DNA of 64,000 nt, taken from NCBI RefSeq assembly GCF_014697105.1, contig NZ_JACJRF010000019.1, positions 35,038 to 99,037 of the forward strand, given 5' to 3'. Positions 45,635 through 55,605 of this stretch are shown piece by piece. The DNA comes from Anabaena subtropica FACHB-260. GTDB lineage: Bacteria > Cyanobacteriota > Cyanobacteriia > Cyanobacteriales > Nostocaceae. The position numbers and the translations under genes were made by a program. Below the pieces are notes generated by a model, which had not been told where the DNA came from, ran no database searches, and saw nothing but the letters and a program-made list of their open reading frames with translations. The number at the start of each line of letters is the position of its first letter. Positions within the stretch are counted from its first letter, which is position 1.

Positions 45635-46338
45635 AAGTTAGTTAATGGCTAAAAGTATCCCTTAAGGTGGAAGCTACAGCTTTGTAATCAGTATATGACG
45701 CTACATCCAACTGAGTAAGTATATAGCGCTACTTTGACAGAATTTACTAAGTGTAAACAATGAATGATGACCGACACTGTGAACAGTGAAGGACACACAC
45801 AAAAGTCTTGGGAACGCAAATAATTGCGCCCCTACCTAGCTCTAATTAGTGTGGTGAGGAGCAGTCAAGACAGTAGGTTTGCCACTATCTTGGTGTCAAG
45901 TAATGCCGAGCTGGTTTAGAACTGCTGAAACGTAAGATGCTATCGATGAAATTTTACAGGTAAAATGCTTTTTTGTCTGTAATTCTGTAAAAGTTCATAA
46001 ATAGATGCTTTGGCGTTTATTCAACCAACGCCTTTGAATTACGAGCATAAAATTACTTAATGCAAATTTTACCTATGGACTTAAGTATTGTAGTCAGAAA
46101 GTGTTATTTAGGTTGAACCGCCAGTGGTGTGTGTCATAAGTGATGAGAAGTTACGAGTCTTTAGATACCCGATTTTTTAGCAATGTCTGGAATCTAGTAG
46201 CCCATCAGTAAATGATTTGCAAAAACTAGCAAATGTTTAGCACGGCATGACAAAAATAAAGGTACTATTTTAGAGCAGCATAGAGCCAATCTTGTGGCTA
46301 TTTTATGTGCTTTTTATACTAGCCAGTTGGTGAGCAGT
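45635..46338. other. Divergent intergenic region, nothing recognised
   Basis: About 700 bases between the PadR gene and the DUF3611 gene. No repeat array, strong hairpin or plausible gene was found. An in-frame GTG at 46294 could extend the DUF3611 gene by 15 codons. Confidence 0.4.
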
Positions 46339-46917
46339 ATGTCACAAAACCCCGATGCTCAATCATCTTCTTCTAATCTCCGAACAATTGCCCAGACTTT
46401 TCGTCTCACAGGCTGGATTAGCTTTTGGATTCAGCTAGTTCTAGGTGTGATTTCTGGCATTATTGTGTTACTTTTTGGCATTTTTAGTCAAAGAGCAGGC
46501 AGCCCTAACAATAATCCGGGAACGGGGTTTGGCGTATTTCTAGCAATTTGTGGATTGGTGGTTTTGGGTGGGGGTATTTATTTAGCCTTCCGCTATACAA
46601 GAATTGGTAATAAATTGCTATCATCCAACCCCAGTAATCGTCCTCGCAAAGTCGAAACAGTACAAGTATTACGTCTGGGGCTGTGGATTAATTTAGGAGG
46701 AACACTGGTGACATTATTGGGGGCGCAGGCGATCGTTGGTACACTAGTTGCCAGATCAATATCTCCCCAAGCCGTAACTACTCAATTATTTGACCCCACC
46801 CGCATCATTAGCGGTCTAGATATGTTGGTAGTCCAGGCAAACATCAACACAGTCTCAGCACACTTTTCTGGGCTGGTTGCGTCGCTTTGGCTGTTAAATC
46901 GCATTAATAAATCTTAA
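46339..46917 (+). CDS. DUF3611 membrane protein (TIC21/PIC1 family)
   Basis: 192 residues from ATG 46339 (MSQNPDAQSSSS). Four membrane segments: ISFWIQLVLGVISGIIVLLF, GFGVFLAICGLVVLGGGIYLAF, LWINLGGTLVTLLGAQAIVG, HFSGLVASLWLLNRI. The family includes plant TIC21/PIC1, proposed as an iron permease or protein-import component of the chloroplast inner envelope. Cyanobacterial role, possibly iron transport, is inferred. Confidence 0.82.
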   Translation: MSQNPDAQSSSSNLRTIAQTFRLTGWISFWIQLVLGVISGIIVLLFGIFSQRAGSPNNNPGTGFGVFLAICGLVVLGGGIYLAFRYTRIGNKLLSSNPSNRPRKVETVQVLRLGLWINLGGTLVTLLGAQAIVGTLVARSISPQAVTTQLFDPTRIISGLDMLVVQANINTVSAHFSGLVASLWLLNRINKS

Positions 46918-47018
46918 ACTAGATATTTGTATTTGCTTTTCCTGTCATGGCAAGTCAAAATCAGTATATGCTGATGTGTTGGCAAGGAAGATACTAGGCG
47001 AAAGACTGAGAAAAATTT

Positions 47019-48299
47019 GTGCTGGATATTAAGCAAATAAGGGAAAATCCCCAACTAATTCAAGAACGGTTGAATAGTCGCAGTGGTACATATGACATTC
47101 AACCCATATTGCAATTGGATAAACAACAACGGGAGTTGGAAGCAAACCGCAGCCAACTCCAAGCCCGGAGTAATGAAATTGGTAAAAGCGTCGGACAGAA
47201 GATGAAATCTGGTGTCAATCCTCAAGACCCAGAAATTCAATCTTTACGGGATGAGGGTAACGCGATTAAAGCCCAATTGAGTGAACTAGAACCACGGGAA
47301 AAAGAACTCAAGGCGGAAATTGAACAACTTATACTAGCACTTCCTAATTTACCCAGTGATTCCACACCTGTAGGTAAGGGTGAGGAAGAAAACCTAGAGG
47401 TAAGGCGTTGGGGTGATGAATATCTACCCCAGAACCCGAATATTCTCCCTCATTGGGAAATTGGCGAAAAGCTAGGTATCCTCAATTTTGAGCGTGCTGT
47501 CAAAGTTGCCCAAAGTCGCTTTGTCAACCTGATAGGGGCTGGTGCTGCATTGGAGAGGGCATTAATTAACTTTATGCTGAAGACGCAAACCGCAGCAGGT
47601 TATGTAGAAGTTAGTCCACCCTTGCTAGTAAATACTGATTCTTTAACAGGAACTGGTCAATTACCGAAGTTTGCAGAAGAAAGCTTTAAGTGTGCTGATG
47701 ATGAATTGTGGTTGATTCCCACAGCAGAAGTTCCTGTTACTAACCTTTATCGGGGTGAAATTCTAGCGGCGGAAGATTTACCAATTTATCACTGTGCTTA
47801 TACTCCCTGTTTTCGTCGGGAAGCGGGAAGTTATGGACGGGATATGCGGGGTTTAATTCGGCTGCATCAATTTAATAAAGTAGAGTTGGTGAAAGTTGTT
47901 CATCCCAGCACTTCTTTTGATGAATTAGAAAAATTGGTGGGGAATGCCGAAGCAATTTTACAGGCTTTAAAATTACCTTACCGGGTGATTAATCTTTGTA
48001 CTGGTGATTTAGGTTTTGGGGCAACGAAAACCTATGATTTAGAAGTATGGCTACCATCTTCTGGTAAATATCGGGAAATTTCCAGTTGTTCTAATTGTTT
48101 TGATTTCCAAGCGCGGCGAGCCGATATTCGCTTTAAGGAAGCTGGTAAGAAAGGGACGCAGTTTGTCCATACCCTCAACGGTTCCGGCTTAGCTGTGGGG
48201 AGAACTATGGCAGCTATTTTGGAGAATTATCAGCAAACGGATGGGACAATTTTGATACCGGAAGTATTGCAACCTTTCTTAGGACGTGAGGTGTTGTAG
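47019..48299 (+). CDS. serS: Seryl-tRNA synthetase
   Basis: 426 residues, GTG start ([18 protein letters not shown]). The N-terminal helical hairpin (residues 30-105) binds the tRNA long arm. Class II motifs: motif 2 [25 protein letters not shown], motif 3 [17 protein letters not shown]; substrate loop [10 protein letters not shown]. Length and order are standard. Charges tRNA-Ser in the cytoplasm. Confidence 0.98.
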   Translation: MLDIKQIRENPQLIQERLNSRSGTYDIQPILQLDKQQRELEANRSQLQARSNEIGKSVGQKMKSGVNPQDPEIQSLRDEGNAIKAQLSELEPREKELKAEIEQLILALPNLPSDSTPVGKGEEENLEVRRWGDEYLPQNPNILPHWEIGEKLGILNFERAVKVAQSRFVNLIGAGAALERALINFMLKTQTAAGYVEVSPPLLVNTDSLTGTGQLPKFAEESFKCADDELWLIPTAEVPVTNLYRGEILAAEDLPIYHCAYTPCFRREAGSYGRDMRGLIRLHQFNKVELVKVVHPSTSFDELEKLVGNAEAILQALKLPYRVINLCTGDLGFGATKTYDLEVWLPSSGKYREISSCSNCFDFQARRADIRFKEAGKKGTQFVHTLNGSGLAVGRTMAAILENYQQTDGTILIPEVLQPFLGREVL

Positions 48300-48470
48300 C
48301 TATGATGCCATTCATTTAGCTTAATACTTTAAGCATCCTAAAACTGGACAGCTTAATAAGGTGCGTTAATAAAATGTAATGCACCTTACAAAACTTACTT
48401 ATAAAAACGAATTTTTACTGGTTATGGGTAACAAAGGTTACAATATATTATCGAATTTTATCTAAAGAAT

Positions 48471-50201
48471 ATGGAGCTACACGCATATACCAGAACAATT
48501 TCCGATCTTTTTTCTGTAAAAAAGAAGTATGTTGTTCCTAGATTCCAAAGAGAATATTCATGGACAAAAGAGAAGGTTTCGGAATTATGGGACGATATTG
48601 TAGCAAATATTAATATCAGTAATGATGGACAATTTAATCATGAAGAGTATTTTATTGGATCACTAGTTCTTGTAGGAGATGACAAATCTCTATCAATGCA
48701 AATTGTTGACGGACAACAGAGACTTACAACGATAACCATATTACTTTCTGCGCTATGTCAAAGATTCATAGAAATTGAAAAAAGAAATTTGGCTGAATCT
48801 ATATATGAGAACTATATTGCCGGTAAAGATGATGAAGGAAAAGACTACTTTAAATTAGAGAATGAAACTCCCAAGCCTTTTTTTCAAATATCGATTCAGC
48901 ATATTGATAAAAAGCAAGAATCTGCTTCTTCTGAAGAAGAGAAAAATTTATTAAATTCATATAACGAGTTTTATTCCTACACTTCTAAAGAATTACTTAA
49001 ACAAAAGTTTGGGCAGATTACAATAGAAAATGATTTATATGAAAATCTTTTAAAAGCAATCAGAGATCAAGTCGTGAAGTATTTGAAAGTAATTTTCATC
49101 ACTGTTAGTGAAGAAGACCAAGCTTACACAATATTTGAAACTTTGAATGCACGAGGCATGGATTTAAGTTTCGTTGACTTAATAAAAAATAAAGTATTTA
49201 AAAGTTTTACTACAAGACATCCTGATGATTATGCAAAGACTAAATGGAAAAAATTACGAAAAACAATAGCTTCAAGAGATGGTGTAGGTACTCTGGAAAC
49301 ATTTGTCAGGCATTGGTGGATAGCTAGATATAACTATACAAGTGCAGATAATGTTTACAAACATTTCAAGAAACAATGGAATGTTGGTGGAATAAACCCT
49401 GAATTTTTTTTAGATGAGTTAGTGAATGATGCTGAACTATACGTAAAAATATCTTCTCCTGTCGTAGAAGATTTTCCACAACAAGAAGAAAAAGAATTAT
49501 ATAGATCATTGTTGGCATTGAAAACTTTCAACGTTAGTCAGCATAAACCTTTTTTATTAAACCTATTCAAAGTACGACAGCAAAATTTTTTAACACTAAC
49601 AGATGTAAAAAAAATTATTTGTTTTATTGAAAAATTTCATTTTTGTTTCAACGCTGTATGTTCTATGAGACCTTCAGGAATTGAACAAAGTTATTCTAAA
49701 GCTACTAGACAATTATTTGATGCAAAAGATAAAAACTCAGCTAGAAAAGTTATAGATGAGTTGAAACAACAATTGTTGACTCGGCTGCCTGAGAAGGATA
49801 AATTTAAAGATGATTTTTCTAAACTAAAATACCTTAAGAGCTATACCAAAGATAAAAAACTCATACAGTATATTTTTAGTCATCTTGAATCTGTCAAACA
49901 AACAACCAATGAGTTTAAGCCTGATAGCATAACTTTAGAACACATACTATCTCAGTCATCAGGGACAGAAGATTATATAGGTATGATCGGTAATTTACTG
50001 CCACTGGGAGCAAAATTAAATGGAGAAGCTGGTACTAAAAAACTGGTAGATAAAATAGAAACATACAACAAATCAAACTTTATATTAACGCAAGAATTTG
50101 CAACCAGTAACCCTGAAACATGGGGAGAAGAGGAAATTAAAGCTAGAACAAGTGATTTGGCAGAATATTGTTACAATTCAATATGGATTACAGAAGTGTA
50201 A
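48471..50201 (+). CDS. DUF262/DUF1524 GmrSD-like defence protein
   Basis: 576 residues in AT-rich DNA unlike its neighbours. N-terminal DUF262: VPRFQREYSWTKEKVSELWDDI (22-43), YFIGSLVLVG, QIVDGQQRLTTITILLSAL (about 80-98, ParB-like nucleotide-hydrolysing motif). C-terminal DUF1524 HNH-like nuclease: LEHILSQSSG near residue 488, then MIGNLLPLGAKLN and KIETYNKSNF. Such fusions are type IV, modification-dependent restriction enzymes (GmrSD, BrxU-like) acting on modified phage DNA. A stand-alone enzyme with no methylase nearby; followed by a toxin-antitoxin pair. Confidence 0.88.
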   Translation: MELHAYTRTISDLFSVKKKYVVPRFQREYSWTKEKVSELWDDIVANINISNDGQFNHEEYFIGSLVLVGDDKSLSMQIVDGQQRLTTITILLSALCQRFIEIEKRNLAESIYENYIAGKDDEGKDYFKLENETPKPFFQISIQHIDKKQESASSEEEKNLLNSYNEFYSYTSKELLKQKFGQITIENDLYENLLKAIRDQVVKYLKVIFITVSEEDQAYTIFETLNARGMDLSFVDLIKNKVFKSFTTRHPDDYAKTKWKKLRKTIASRDGVGTLETFVRHWWIARYNYTSADNVYKHFKKQWNVGGINPEFFLDELVNDAELYVKISSPVVEDFPQQEEKELYRSLLALKTFNVSQHKPFLLNLFKVRQQNFLTLTDVKKIICFIEKFHFCFNAVCSMRPSGIEQSYSKATRQLFDAKDKNSARKVIDELKQQLLTRLPEKDKFKDDFSKLKYLKSYTKDKKLIQYIFSHLESVKQTTNEFKPDSITLEHILSQSSGTEDYIGMIGNLLPLGAKLNGEAGTKKLVDKIETYNKSNFILTQEFATSNPETWGEEEIKARTSDLAEYCYNSIWITEV

Positions 50202-50275
50202 TGCTTGATTTAGAGGTGGCGATCGCCCAAACTATAATTTAAGAAAGCGCAAAGGTTAATCAAACCCTGATTGCC

Positions 50276-50497
50276 ATGTTAAAAAGTTACGAAGCGATTT
50301 ATGAAAATGGTCAAGTAAAGTCGATATCAGAACAGCCTCAAGTTAATACTGCCCGTGTCATTGTTACCTTTATAGAAGAAACCTTACCATCAAAGAAACG
50401 CCGCACTGCCCCTGAATCTATTGCAGGTAAAGGTAAAACATTAGGCGATATTGTCAGTCCTATCGTTGACGAAGAAGACTGGGAATGTTTGAAGTAA
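50276..50497 (+). CDS. Putative VapB-like antitoxin
   Basis: 73 residues. Beta-rich N terminus (KSYEAIYENGQVKSISEQPQVNTARVIVTFIEE) of the kind found in small antitoxins of the AF2212/DUF104 class, with an acidic C-terminal end (DEEDWECLK) that would contact the toxin. It overlaps the PIN-domain gene by 13 bases, the normal antitoxin-first order. Confidence 0.75.
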   Translation: MLKSYEAIYENGQVKSISEQPQVNTARVIVTFIEETLPSKKRRTAPESIAGKGKTLGDIVSPIVDEEDWECLK

Positions 50498-50886
50498 TAG
50501 TCCTAGATACCCATATTTGGTTCTGGTTGATTAATCAAGAATTTCAAAGATTTCCAACTCAGTGGAGAGAAGCTATCGAAACGGCTAAACAAGTAGGCAT
50601 TTCGGTAATTTCTTGTTATGAAATTGCACCGGCACAGCAGCGAGGAAGGCTACAGTTACCCTGTGCCGCTAATCAATGGTTTCAGGAAGCTTTGCAGCCA
50701 GCAGATATTACATTATTTCCCCTAACGCCCGAAATTGTCTGCCGTGCTGTAGATTTATCTCCTATTCACAAAGATTCGTTTGACCGCCTGATTATTGCTA
50801 CTACATTGGAATATCAAGCAAAGTTAGCCAGTGTTGATAGTTTGTTCTCTCAGTATCCTGAACTTGATACTCATTTGATGAAGTAG
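50485..50886 (+). CDS. PIN-domain toxin, VapC-like
   Basis: 133 residues. PIN-domain acidic residues are visible in VIVLDTHIWFWL (D8), SVISCYEIAP (E), and HKDSFDRLIIATTLEYQAKLASVD (three Asp). These coordinate Mg for RNA cleavage. VapC toxins cut tRNA or rRNA. Translationally coupled to the upstream antitoxin. Confidence 0.88.
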   Translation: MFEVIVLDTHIWFWLINQEFQRFPTQWREAIETAKQVGISVISCYEIAPAQQRGRLQLPCAANQWFQEALQPADITLFPLTPEIVCRAVDLSPIHKDSFDRLIIATTLEYQAKLASVDSLFSQYPELDTHLMK

Positions 50887-51004
50887 TGGGCGCTCAGTCT
50901 AACTTAGGCATAGTTTCATACTGTAGGATGCTTTGAGTCTCTACGTCCGTTCCCTAACTACTACAATAAAAATATATATCGGAATATTTTGATTAATTTG
51001 CTTT

Positions 51005-52099
51005 ATGTCAGTTTTAGCAGCGATCGCAGTCTTGGCGGTATTAATCTTGGTACACGAGTTGGGGCATTTTGTCGCCGCGCGTTCTCAAGGTATTCATGTG
51101 AACCGCTTTTCTCTAGGATTTGGGCCTGTTTTGTGGAAGTACCAAGGTACGGAAACTGAGTATGCTATCCGGGCTTTTCCCCTGGGTGGATTTGTTGGCT
51201 TCCCCGATGATGACCCCGATAGCGATATTCCCCCCAATGACCCAAATTTGCTGCGTAACCGTCCTATTTTAGATCGGGCGATCGTTATCAGTGCAGGTGT
51301 CATCGCCAATTTAATTTTTGCTTATATGCTATTGGTAGCCCAGGTGAGCTTTGTTGGCATTGGACAAGCCAGCCAGTCAGGGGTATTAATCCAACAGCTA
51401 GCGCCAGAGGTTAGTGCTGTTGCAACCGCAGCTGGACTTAAACCAGGAGATGTGATTCTCGCAGCTAATCAAAAAGAATTTGGGACTTCACTGCAAGAAA
51501 TAGAGGCTTTAAGAGACATTATTAAAAATAGCCCCGGTAAATCTATTCAACTCCAAGTTGCCCGTGGAGACGAAAGGCTATCAGTTAATGTCATTCCTGA
51601 AGCTAAACCTGCCGGAGGTAGTATTGGTATTGGGCTTGCACCTAATGGCAAAGTAGAACGTCTTCCCGTTAGTCTTACCAAAGCTTTTAGTGTTGGCGCT
51701 AGCGAATTTCAGCGTATTGTCGTGATGACATTTAAAGGCTTTGGACAGCTAATTACTAACTTTGGTGAAACAGCAAGCCAAGTTGCAGGCCCCATCAAAA
51801 TTGTCGAAATTGGCGCTAACATTGCCCAAAACGATACAGGTAGTTTGTTCTTTTTTGCAGCTTTAATTAGCATCAACTTAGCAGTCATCAATATTCTGCC
51901 ACTCCCGGCTTTGGACGGTGGACAATTAGCGTTTTTACTCATTGAAGGTTTGCGAGGAAAACCCTTACCTAACCGGATTCAAGAAGGTGTAATGCAGACT
52001 GGTCTGGTGTTACTCTTAGGATTGGGAATTTTTCTGATTGTTAAAGAAACTACTCAGTTAACTACCCAATTGGAGTGGGTGCAGAAATTGTTCCAGTGA
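51005..52099 (+). CDS. rseP: RseP/site-2 protease family zinc metalloprotease
   Basis: 364 residues. HELGH at residues 17-21 in the first membrane helix and LPALDGGQLAF in the third supply zinc ligands. A PDZ domain spans about 125-205 (LKPGDVILAANQKEFG). Releases membrane-tethered regulators by intramembrane cleavage. The stop codon overlaps the nth start by four bases (GTGA), so the two genes form an operon. Confidence 0.95.
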   Translation: MSVLAAIAVLAVLILVHELGHFVAARSQGIHVNRFSLGFGPVLWKYQGTETEYAIRAFPLGGFVGFPDDDPDSDIPPNDPNLLRNRPILDRAIVISAGVIANLIFAYMLLVAQVSFVGIGQASQSGVLIQQLAPEVSAVATAAGLKPGDVILAANQKEFGTSLQEIEALRDIIKNSPGKSIQLQVARGDERLSVNVIPEAKPAGGSIGIGLAPNGKVERLPVSLTKAFSVGASEFQRIVVMTFKGFGQLITNFGETASQVAGPIKIVEIGANIAQNDTGSLFFFAALISINLAVINILPLPALDGGQLAFLLIEGLRGKPLPNRIQEGVMQTGLVLLLGLGIFLIVKETTQLTTQLEWVQKLFQ

Positions 52100-52767
52100 G
52101 TACTACTACCCGCAAATCCATTTCTAAAAAGCAACGGGCGTTAGAAATTCTCTCTCGCCTGAAGCGTCTTTATCCCGATGCCACCTGCTCCTTAAACTAC
52201 ACCACAACATTGCAATTGCTGGTGGCGACTATTCTCTCTGCTCAGTGTACAGATGAGCGAGTCAATCTAGTCACACCAGGTTTATTTAGTCGCTTTCCTG
52301 ATGCTCCTAGTTTAGCTAGTGCTGATTTAACAGATTTAGAAAACTTGGTACGTTCTACAGGATTTTATCGCAATAAGGCGAAGAATATTCAAGCGGCCTG
52401 TCGCATGATTGTCAGTGACTATAACTCTGTGGTTCCCAACACAATGGAACAATTGTTAAAACTGCCTGGTGTAGCACGGAAGACAGCAAATGTGGTTTTA
52501 GCTCATGCTTATGGCATCAATGCTGGGGTGACGGTAGATACTCATGTGAAGCGCCTCAGTCAACGTCTGGGTTTAACTAAGTATCCAGATCCTATTCACA
52601 TTGAACAAGATTTAATGAAATTATTGCCACAACCCGATTGGGAAAATTGGTCAATTCGGCTCATTTATCATGGTCGATCTGTCTGTAAAGCCCGTTCACC
52701 TGTATGCGAGGCTTGCGAATTGGCAGATTTATGCCCCTCTGCCACTAAAACAATTATTGTTGGATAG
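52096..52767 (+). CDS. nth: Endonuclease III
   Basis: 223 residues from GTG 52096 (MSTTTRKSISKKQRAL), chosen because it gives the GTGA overlap with rseP; a GTG at 52075 would overlap by 25 bases. Helix-hairpin-helix with catalytic Lys (LPGVARKTANVVLAHAYG), catalytic Asp in VDTHVKRLSQRLG, and 4Fe-4S cysteines (CKARSPVCEACELADLC). Removes oxidised pyrimidines. Confidence 0.95.
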   Translation: MSTTTRKSISKKQRALEILSRLKRLYPDATCSLNYTTTLQLLVATILSAQCTDERVNLVTPGLFSRFPDAPSLASADLTDLENLVRSTGFYRNKAKNIQAACRMIVSDYNSVVPNTMEQLLKLPGVARKTANVVLAHAYGINAGVTVDTHVKRLSQRLGLTKYPDPIHIEQDLMKLLPQPDWENWSIRLIYHGRSVCKARSPVCEACELADLCPSATKTIIVG

Positions 52768-52844
52768 ATGGGCAGAAATAGAGGCGATTAGCCTTTCCTA
52801 AATGTAGAATGGAAAATGCTGTCTTTAAATTCTTCAATTAATTT

Positions 52845-53147
52845 ATGGCAAAGAAGAGCATGATTGAGCGCGAGAAAAAACGCGCTAAGTTGGTAGAAAA
52901 GTATTCTGAAAAGCGGGAAGCTCTCTTAGAAGAGTTCAGAACAACAGAATCTCCTCTAGATAAGTTAGACATTCACCGACAAATCCAACAACTACCCCGT
53001 AACAGTGCGCCTAATCGTCGTCGTAACCGTTGCTGGGTAACTGGTCGTCCTAGAGGTGTTTATCGTGACTTTGGGCTATCTCGGAACGTCCTACGGGAAT
53101 GGGCGCACGAAGGTCTTTTACCCGGAGTTGTTAAGTCTAGCTGGTAG
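52845..53147 (+). CDS. rpsN: 30S ribosomal protein S14 (zinc-free type)
   Basis: 100 residues, [21 protein letters not shown]-terminal [40 protein letters not shown] is diagnostic. The CxxC pairs of the short, zinc-binding S14 form are absent, so this is the long C-minus type. Alone, outside the main ribosomal operon. Confidence 0.97.
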   Translation: MAKKSMIEREKKRAKLVEKYSEKREALLEEFRTTESPLDKLDIHRQIQQLPRNSAPNRRRNRCWVTGRPRGVYRDFGLSRNVLREWAHEGLLPGVVKSSW

Positions 53148-53151
53148 TTAA

Positions 53152-53220
53152 TAGTCAACGGTCAACGGTCAAAAGTTTTCTACTATGGACTATTGACTAT
53201 GGACTATTGACTATGGACTG
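53152..53220. repeat. GGTCAAC and ATTGACT/ATGGACT heptamer array
   Basis: CAACGGTCAACGGTCAA is followed by TATGGACTATTGACTATGGA and further units, running to the stop of the next, convergent gene. Standard short tandem repeat. Confidence 0.85.
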
Positions 53221-53224
53221 TAAT

Positions 53225-53554
53225 TTATTGTCCACAACAACGGTCTATACCTAGACTTTCTAAGAGTAGATCGCTGACAGCGTTGGCGATCGCAAACTCT
53301 CCATAAAAGCTTTTGGAAAAATCAAATGCCTGCATCTCTGTGACAATGGCAATCACCAGAGAACCAAGGTCATTTTCTCCTTCCATCCTTTGGCGGACAA
53401 AAATTTGTGCTGCACGTTGAGCAATCTTTTGATTGACTGCTTCGGGAATAAATTCTGTATCTAGCCAGCGCAGCAAACACTCTTGCAACCATTGACCTTC
53501 GAGGTTAGGATTTGCGGCTGGTGGTAGGGTGATGGGTGGTATCGGTTGTGTCAT
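53225..53554 (-). CDS. Conserved hypothetical protein
   Basis: 109 residues, no known domain. N-terminal Pro-rich segment, then helical text (GQWLQECLLRWLDTEFIPEAVNQKIAQRAAQIFVRQR) and a C terminus ending DRCCGQ with adjacent cysteines. No signal or membrane segment. Head-to-head with aat. Confidence 0.7.
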   Translation of the reverse strand: MTQPIPPITLPPAANPNLEGQWLQECLLRWLDTEFIPEAVNQKIAQRAAQIFVRQRMEGENDLGSLVIAIVTEMQAFDFSKSFYGEFAIANAVSDLLLESLGIDRCCGQ

Positions 53555-53661
53555 CTGTTTTTCAACGCAGAGGAATATTATGGAGAGTGCAGAGGAGCGC
53601 CAAGTATGACTAATAACATCAGAGTGCGTTCCTCTGATATTTTTTATTTTTAGTTTTATCT

Positions 53662-54237
53662 ATGCAATATGATATCGCCTCTATTATTCAAGGCTACGCT
53701 CAAGGCTATTTTCTCATGGCTGATGACAGTGATTGCCTGGGATGGTACGGAAGCCGCGATCGCACTTTGATTCCATTAGATGAGCGATTTCGCTATCCTA
53801 AGTCCTTGCAGCGTGTTTTGAATCAAGAAAGATTTATGGTGGCGATTAACCGTGATTTTGAGGCTGTTGTCGCTGGTTGTGCTAACCGTGAAACTACTTG
53901 GATTTCGCCTGAATTACAAGAAATTTACTGGCTACTGTATCAGACGGGTTACGCCTATAGTTTTGAAACGTGGCAAGGTGACAAACTAGCTGGGGGAATT
54001 TTAGGAATTGTCATTGGCGGCGCTTTTATTGGCGAATCGATGTTTTACCGTATTCCTGACGGCTCTAAAGTAGCAATGGTCAAGTTGGTAGAAAAATTAC
54101 GCCAAAGGGAATTTGTCATGTTTGACGCCCAAATGATGAATCCCCATTTAGAAAGATTTGGCGCTTACCGCATTCAGGATAAAGAATATAAAACTCTATT
54201 AGAAAAAGCATTACTAAGGCATTGCTCTCTAATTTAA
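53662..54237 (+). CDS. aat: Leucyl/phenylalanyl-tRNA-protein transferase
   Basis: 191 residues, shorter than the E. coli enzyme (about 234) because the N-terminal part is reduced. Core motifs are intact: [69 protein letters not shown]. It adds Leu or Phe to N-terminal Arg/Lys of proteins, creating N-degrons read by ClpS. Monocistronic. Confidence 0.9.
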   Translation: MQYDIASIIQGYAQGYFLMADDSDCLGWYGSRDRTLIPLDERFRYPKSLQRVLNQERFMVAINRDFEAVVAGCANRETTWISPELQEIYWLLYQTGYAYSFETWQGDKLAGGILGIVIGGAFIGESMFYRIPDGSKVAMVKLVEKLRQREFVMFDAQMMNPHLERFGAYRIQDKEYKTLLEKALLRHCSLI

Positions 54238-54356
54238 CTATTTGGAATTAGAAATTACTTCAGCAAGCTTTGTACTTTTTTCTACGCTTTTGGGTGGATG
54301 AATGACTCTGTGAGGTTAAGTAGAAATTAATTAGAAACTTAACGGAGGATGAATTA

Positions 54357-54596
54357 ATGACTACAGGTAACGGACATTCTCAAGAACCTATCAGCAATTT
54401 AGAGTATGATTTTCTTACCGTGTTACAGAATAAAGCGGAAGCGGTGAGAGCCTACGAAACTTACATCCAAGATGCACAAGCAGCAAACTCTCAGCCTTGT
54501 GTACAATTACTGCAAAAATTGCGCCAGACTGAAATTGAGCAAGCACAAGAAATTCGTCATCATCTACAAGAAGTGATGCAGCACGGTAAGATGTAA
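54357..54596 (+). CDS. Small conserved hypothetical protein
   Basis: 79 residues, preceded by GGAGG about nine bases before the ATG. Helical, Gln/Glu-rich (YDFLTVLQNKAEAVRAYETYIQDAQAA ... LRQTEIEQAQEIRHHLQ); resembles a short ferritin-like or coiled-coil helical hairpin. Function unknown. Confidence 0.72.
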   Translation: MTTGNGHSQEPISNLEYDFLTVLQNKAEAVRAYETYIQDAQAANSQPCVQLLQKLRQTEIEQAQEIRHHLQEVMQHGKM

Positions 54597-54604
54597 CACT
54601 CAAC

Positions 54605-54636
54605 GGTAATAGGTAATTAGTTAATTATCTATTACC
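54605..54636. terminator. Inverted repeat between convergent genes
   Basis: GGTAATAG (54605-54612) and CTATTACC (54629-54636) pair perfectly, with an inner TAATTA/TAATTA. It overlaps the stop of the leftward gene. A weak, possibly bidirectional terminator; no long U-tract. Confidence 0.5.
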
Positions 54637-55500
54637 TCTGATTTGGCTATTAGTTTTGATAATTGGCATAGATTGTATTTGAGATGCTTGAGTAGAAAAA
54701 TCGCAAATTGATTGAAATGGGCAAAAACGGCAGTGATAACCTGGATTTGGTGGGAATATTTCACTAAAATTTCTAGCTGCTTCGTGATATTTTTGTACGT
54801 CTTCGTAATGTTTTTTGGCTATATTTATTAACTCAAGCTTCAAATTTTCTAATTCATTTTTTTTCAGACTAATTAACTCTGATTCTTGACTTAGTTCTAA
54901 ATTATAAAATGAAGCAACTGCTTCCTTACCTGGATAAAGATAGTGAGCTGCTAATAAATAAACTAATGCTTGCCTTTTATCAAAAGCAGATTTACCAGTT
55001 TTAAAATCTAAAATGTGCAAAGTATGGCGGTCGTCAGATTCAATGAAGACGCAATCCATCGCTGCATATAAACGGAAACGATCATCTTTTTGCTCAATTA
55101 AAATCGGCTTGGGAAAACCTTCATCTCCACGAGTCAATTGCAGAATTTTTTTACCCAATAATAAAGGCGCATTGTAATATTTCTTCAAAATTTGTAGCAC
55201 TCTTTGTTGCACTTGCATTGTCGAGTTACTTAATTTCAGCAATTGTGCTACTTGCTCTACTCCATCGGAACGCGTTAACAGATGTCGATTATGATGAAAC
55301 TCATAAACACCTTTTTGGGCAAGGATGCCAATTCGCTGGGGTGCGGTAGCATTCCCTAGTAGTGCTTTGACTTGTGGTTCGTGTTGACGCGCCTTGATAA
55401 ACCCCCGTCTCATCTGGCAATGCCATCGTTCTTGCCCTATAGCTGGGGCAACTAAAGACCAGAGGTGATAACTAACAAAAAGTCGATCGGGGGTTGACAT
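54625..55500 (-). CDS. PD-(D/E)XK nuclease of the RecB/Cas4-like superfamily
   Basis: 291 residues. The nuclease core shows AAMDCVFIE...HILDFKTGKSAFDKRQALVYLLAA (D, DxK and Q motifs), and C-terminal cysteines YHCRFCPFQSICDF suggest a 4Fe-4S cluster of the RecB/AddB type. No helicase domain and no cas genes are near, so it is a stand-alone PD-(D/E)XK protein. DNA repair is likely but not shown. Confidence 0.82.
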   Translation of the reverse strand: MSTPDRLFVSYHLWSLVAPAIGQERWHCQMRRGFIKARQHEPQVKALLGNATAPQRIGILAQKGVYEFHHNRHLLTRSDGVEQVAQLLKLSNSTMQVQQRVLQILKKYYNAPLLLGKKILQLTRGDEGFPKPILIEQKDDRFRLYAAMDCVFIESDDRHTLHILDFKTGKSAFDKRQALVYLLAAHYLYPGKEAVASFYNLELSQESELISLKKNELENLKLELINIAKKHYEDVQKYHEAARNFSEIFPPNPGYHCRFCPFQSICDFSTQASQIQSMPIIKTNSQIRGNR

Positions 55501-55605
55501 TGGTCAAGAGCAGTGAGAAAAAATACGGTGGAGGATGCTTGCGACTACGCACGCTTTGCGGGAAGCTTCCTATAGTGTTCAAATAAATGGGAGACAGTGG
55601 CAAAT

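Noticed and set aside
54625..55500. Cas4 / CRISPR-associated nuclease
   Set aside because: No CRISPR repeats or cas genes in the window; RecB-like stand-alone protein is more likely.
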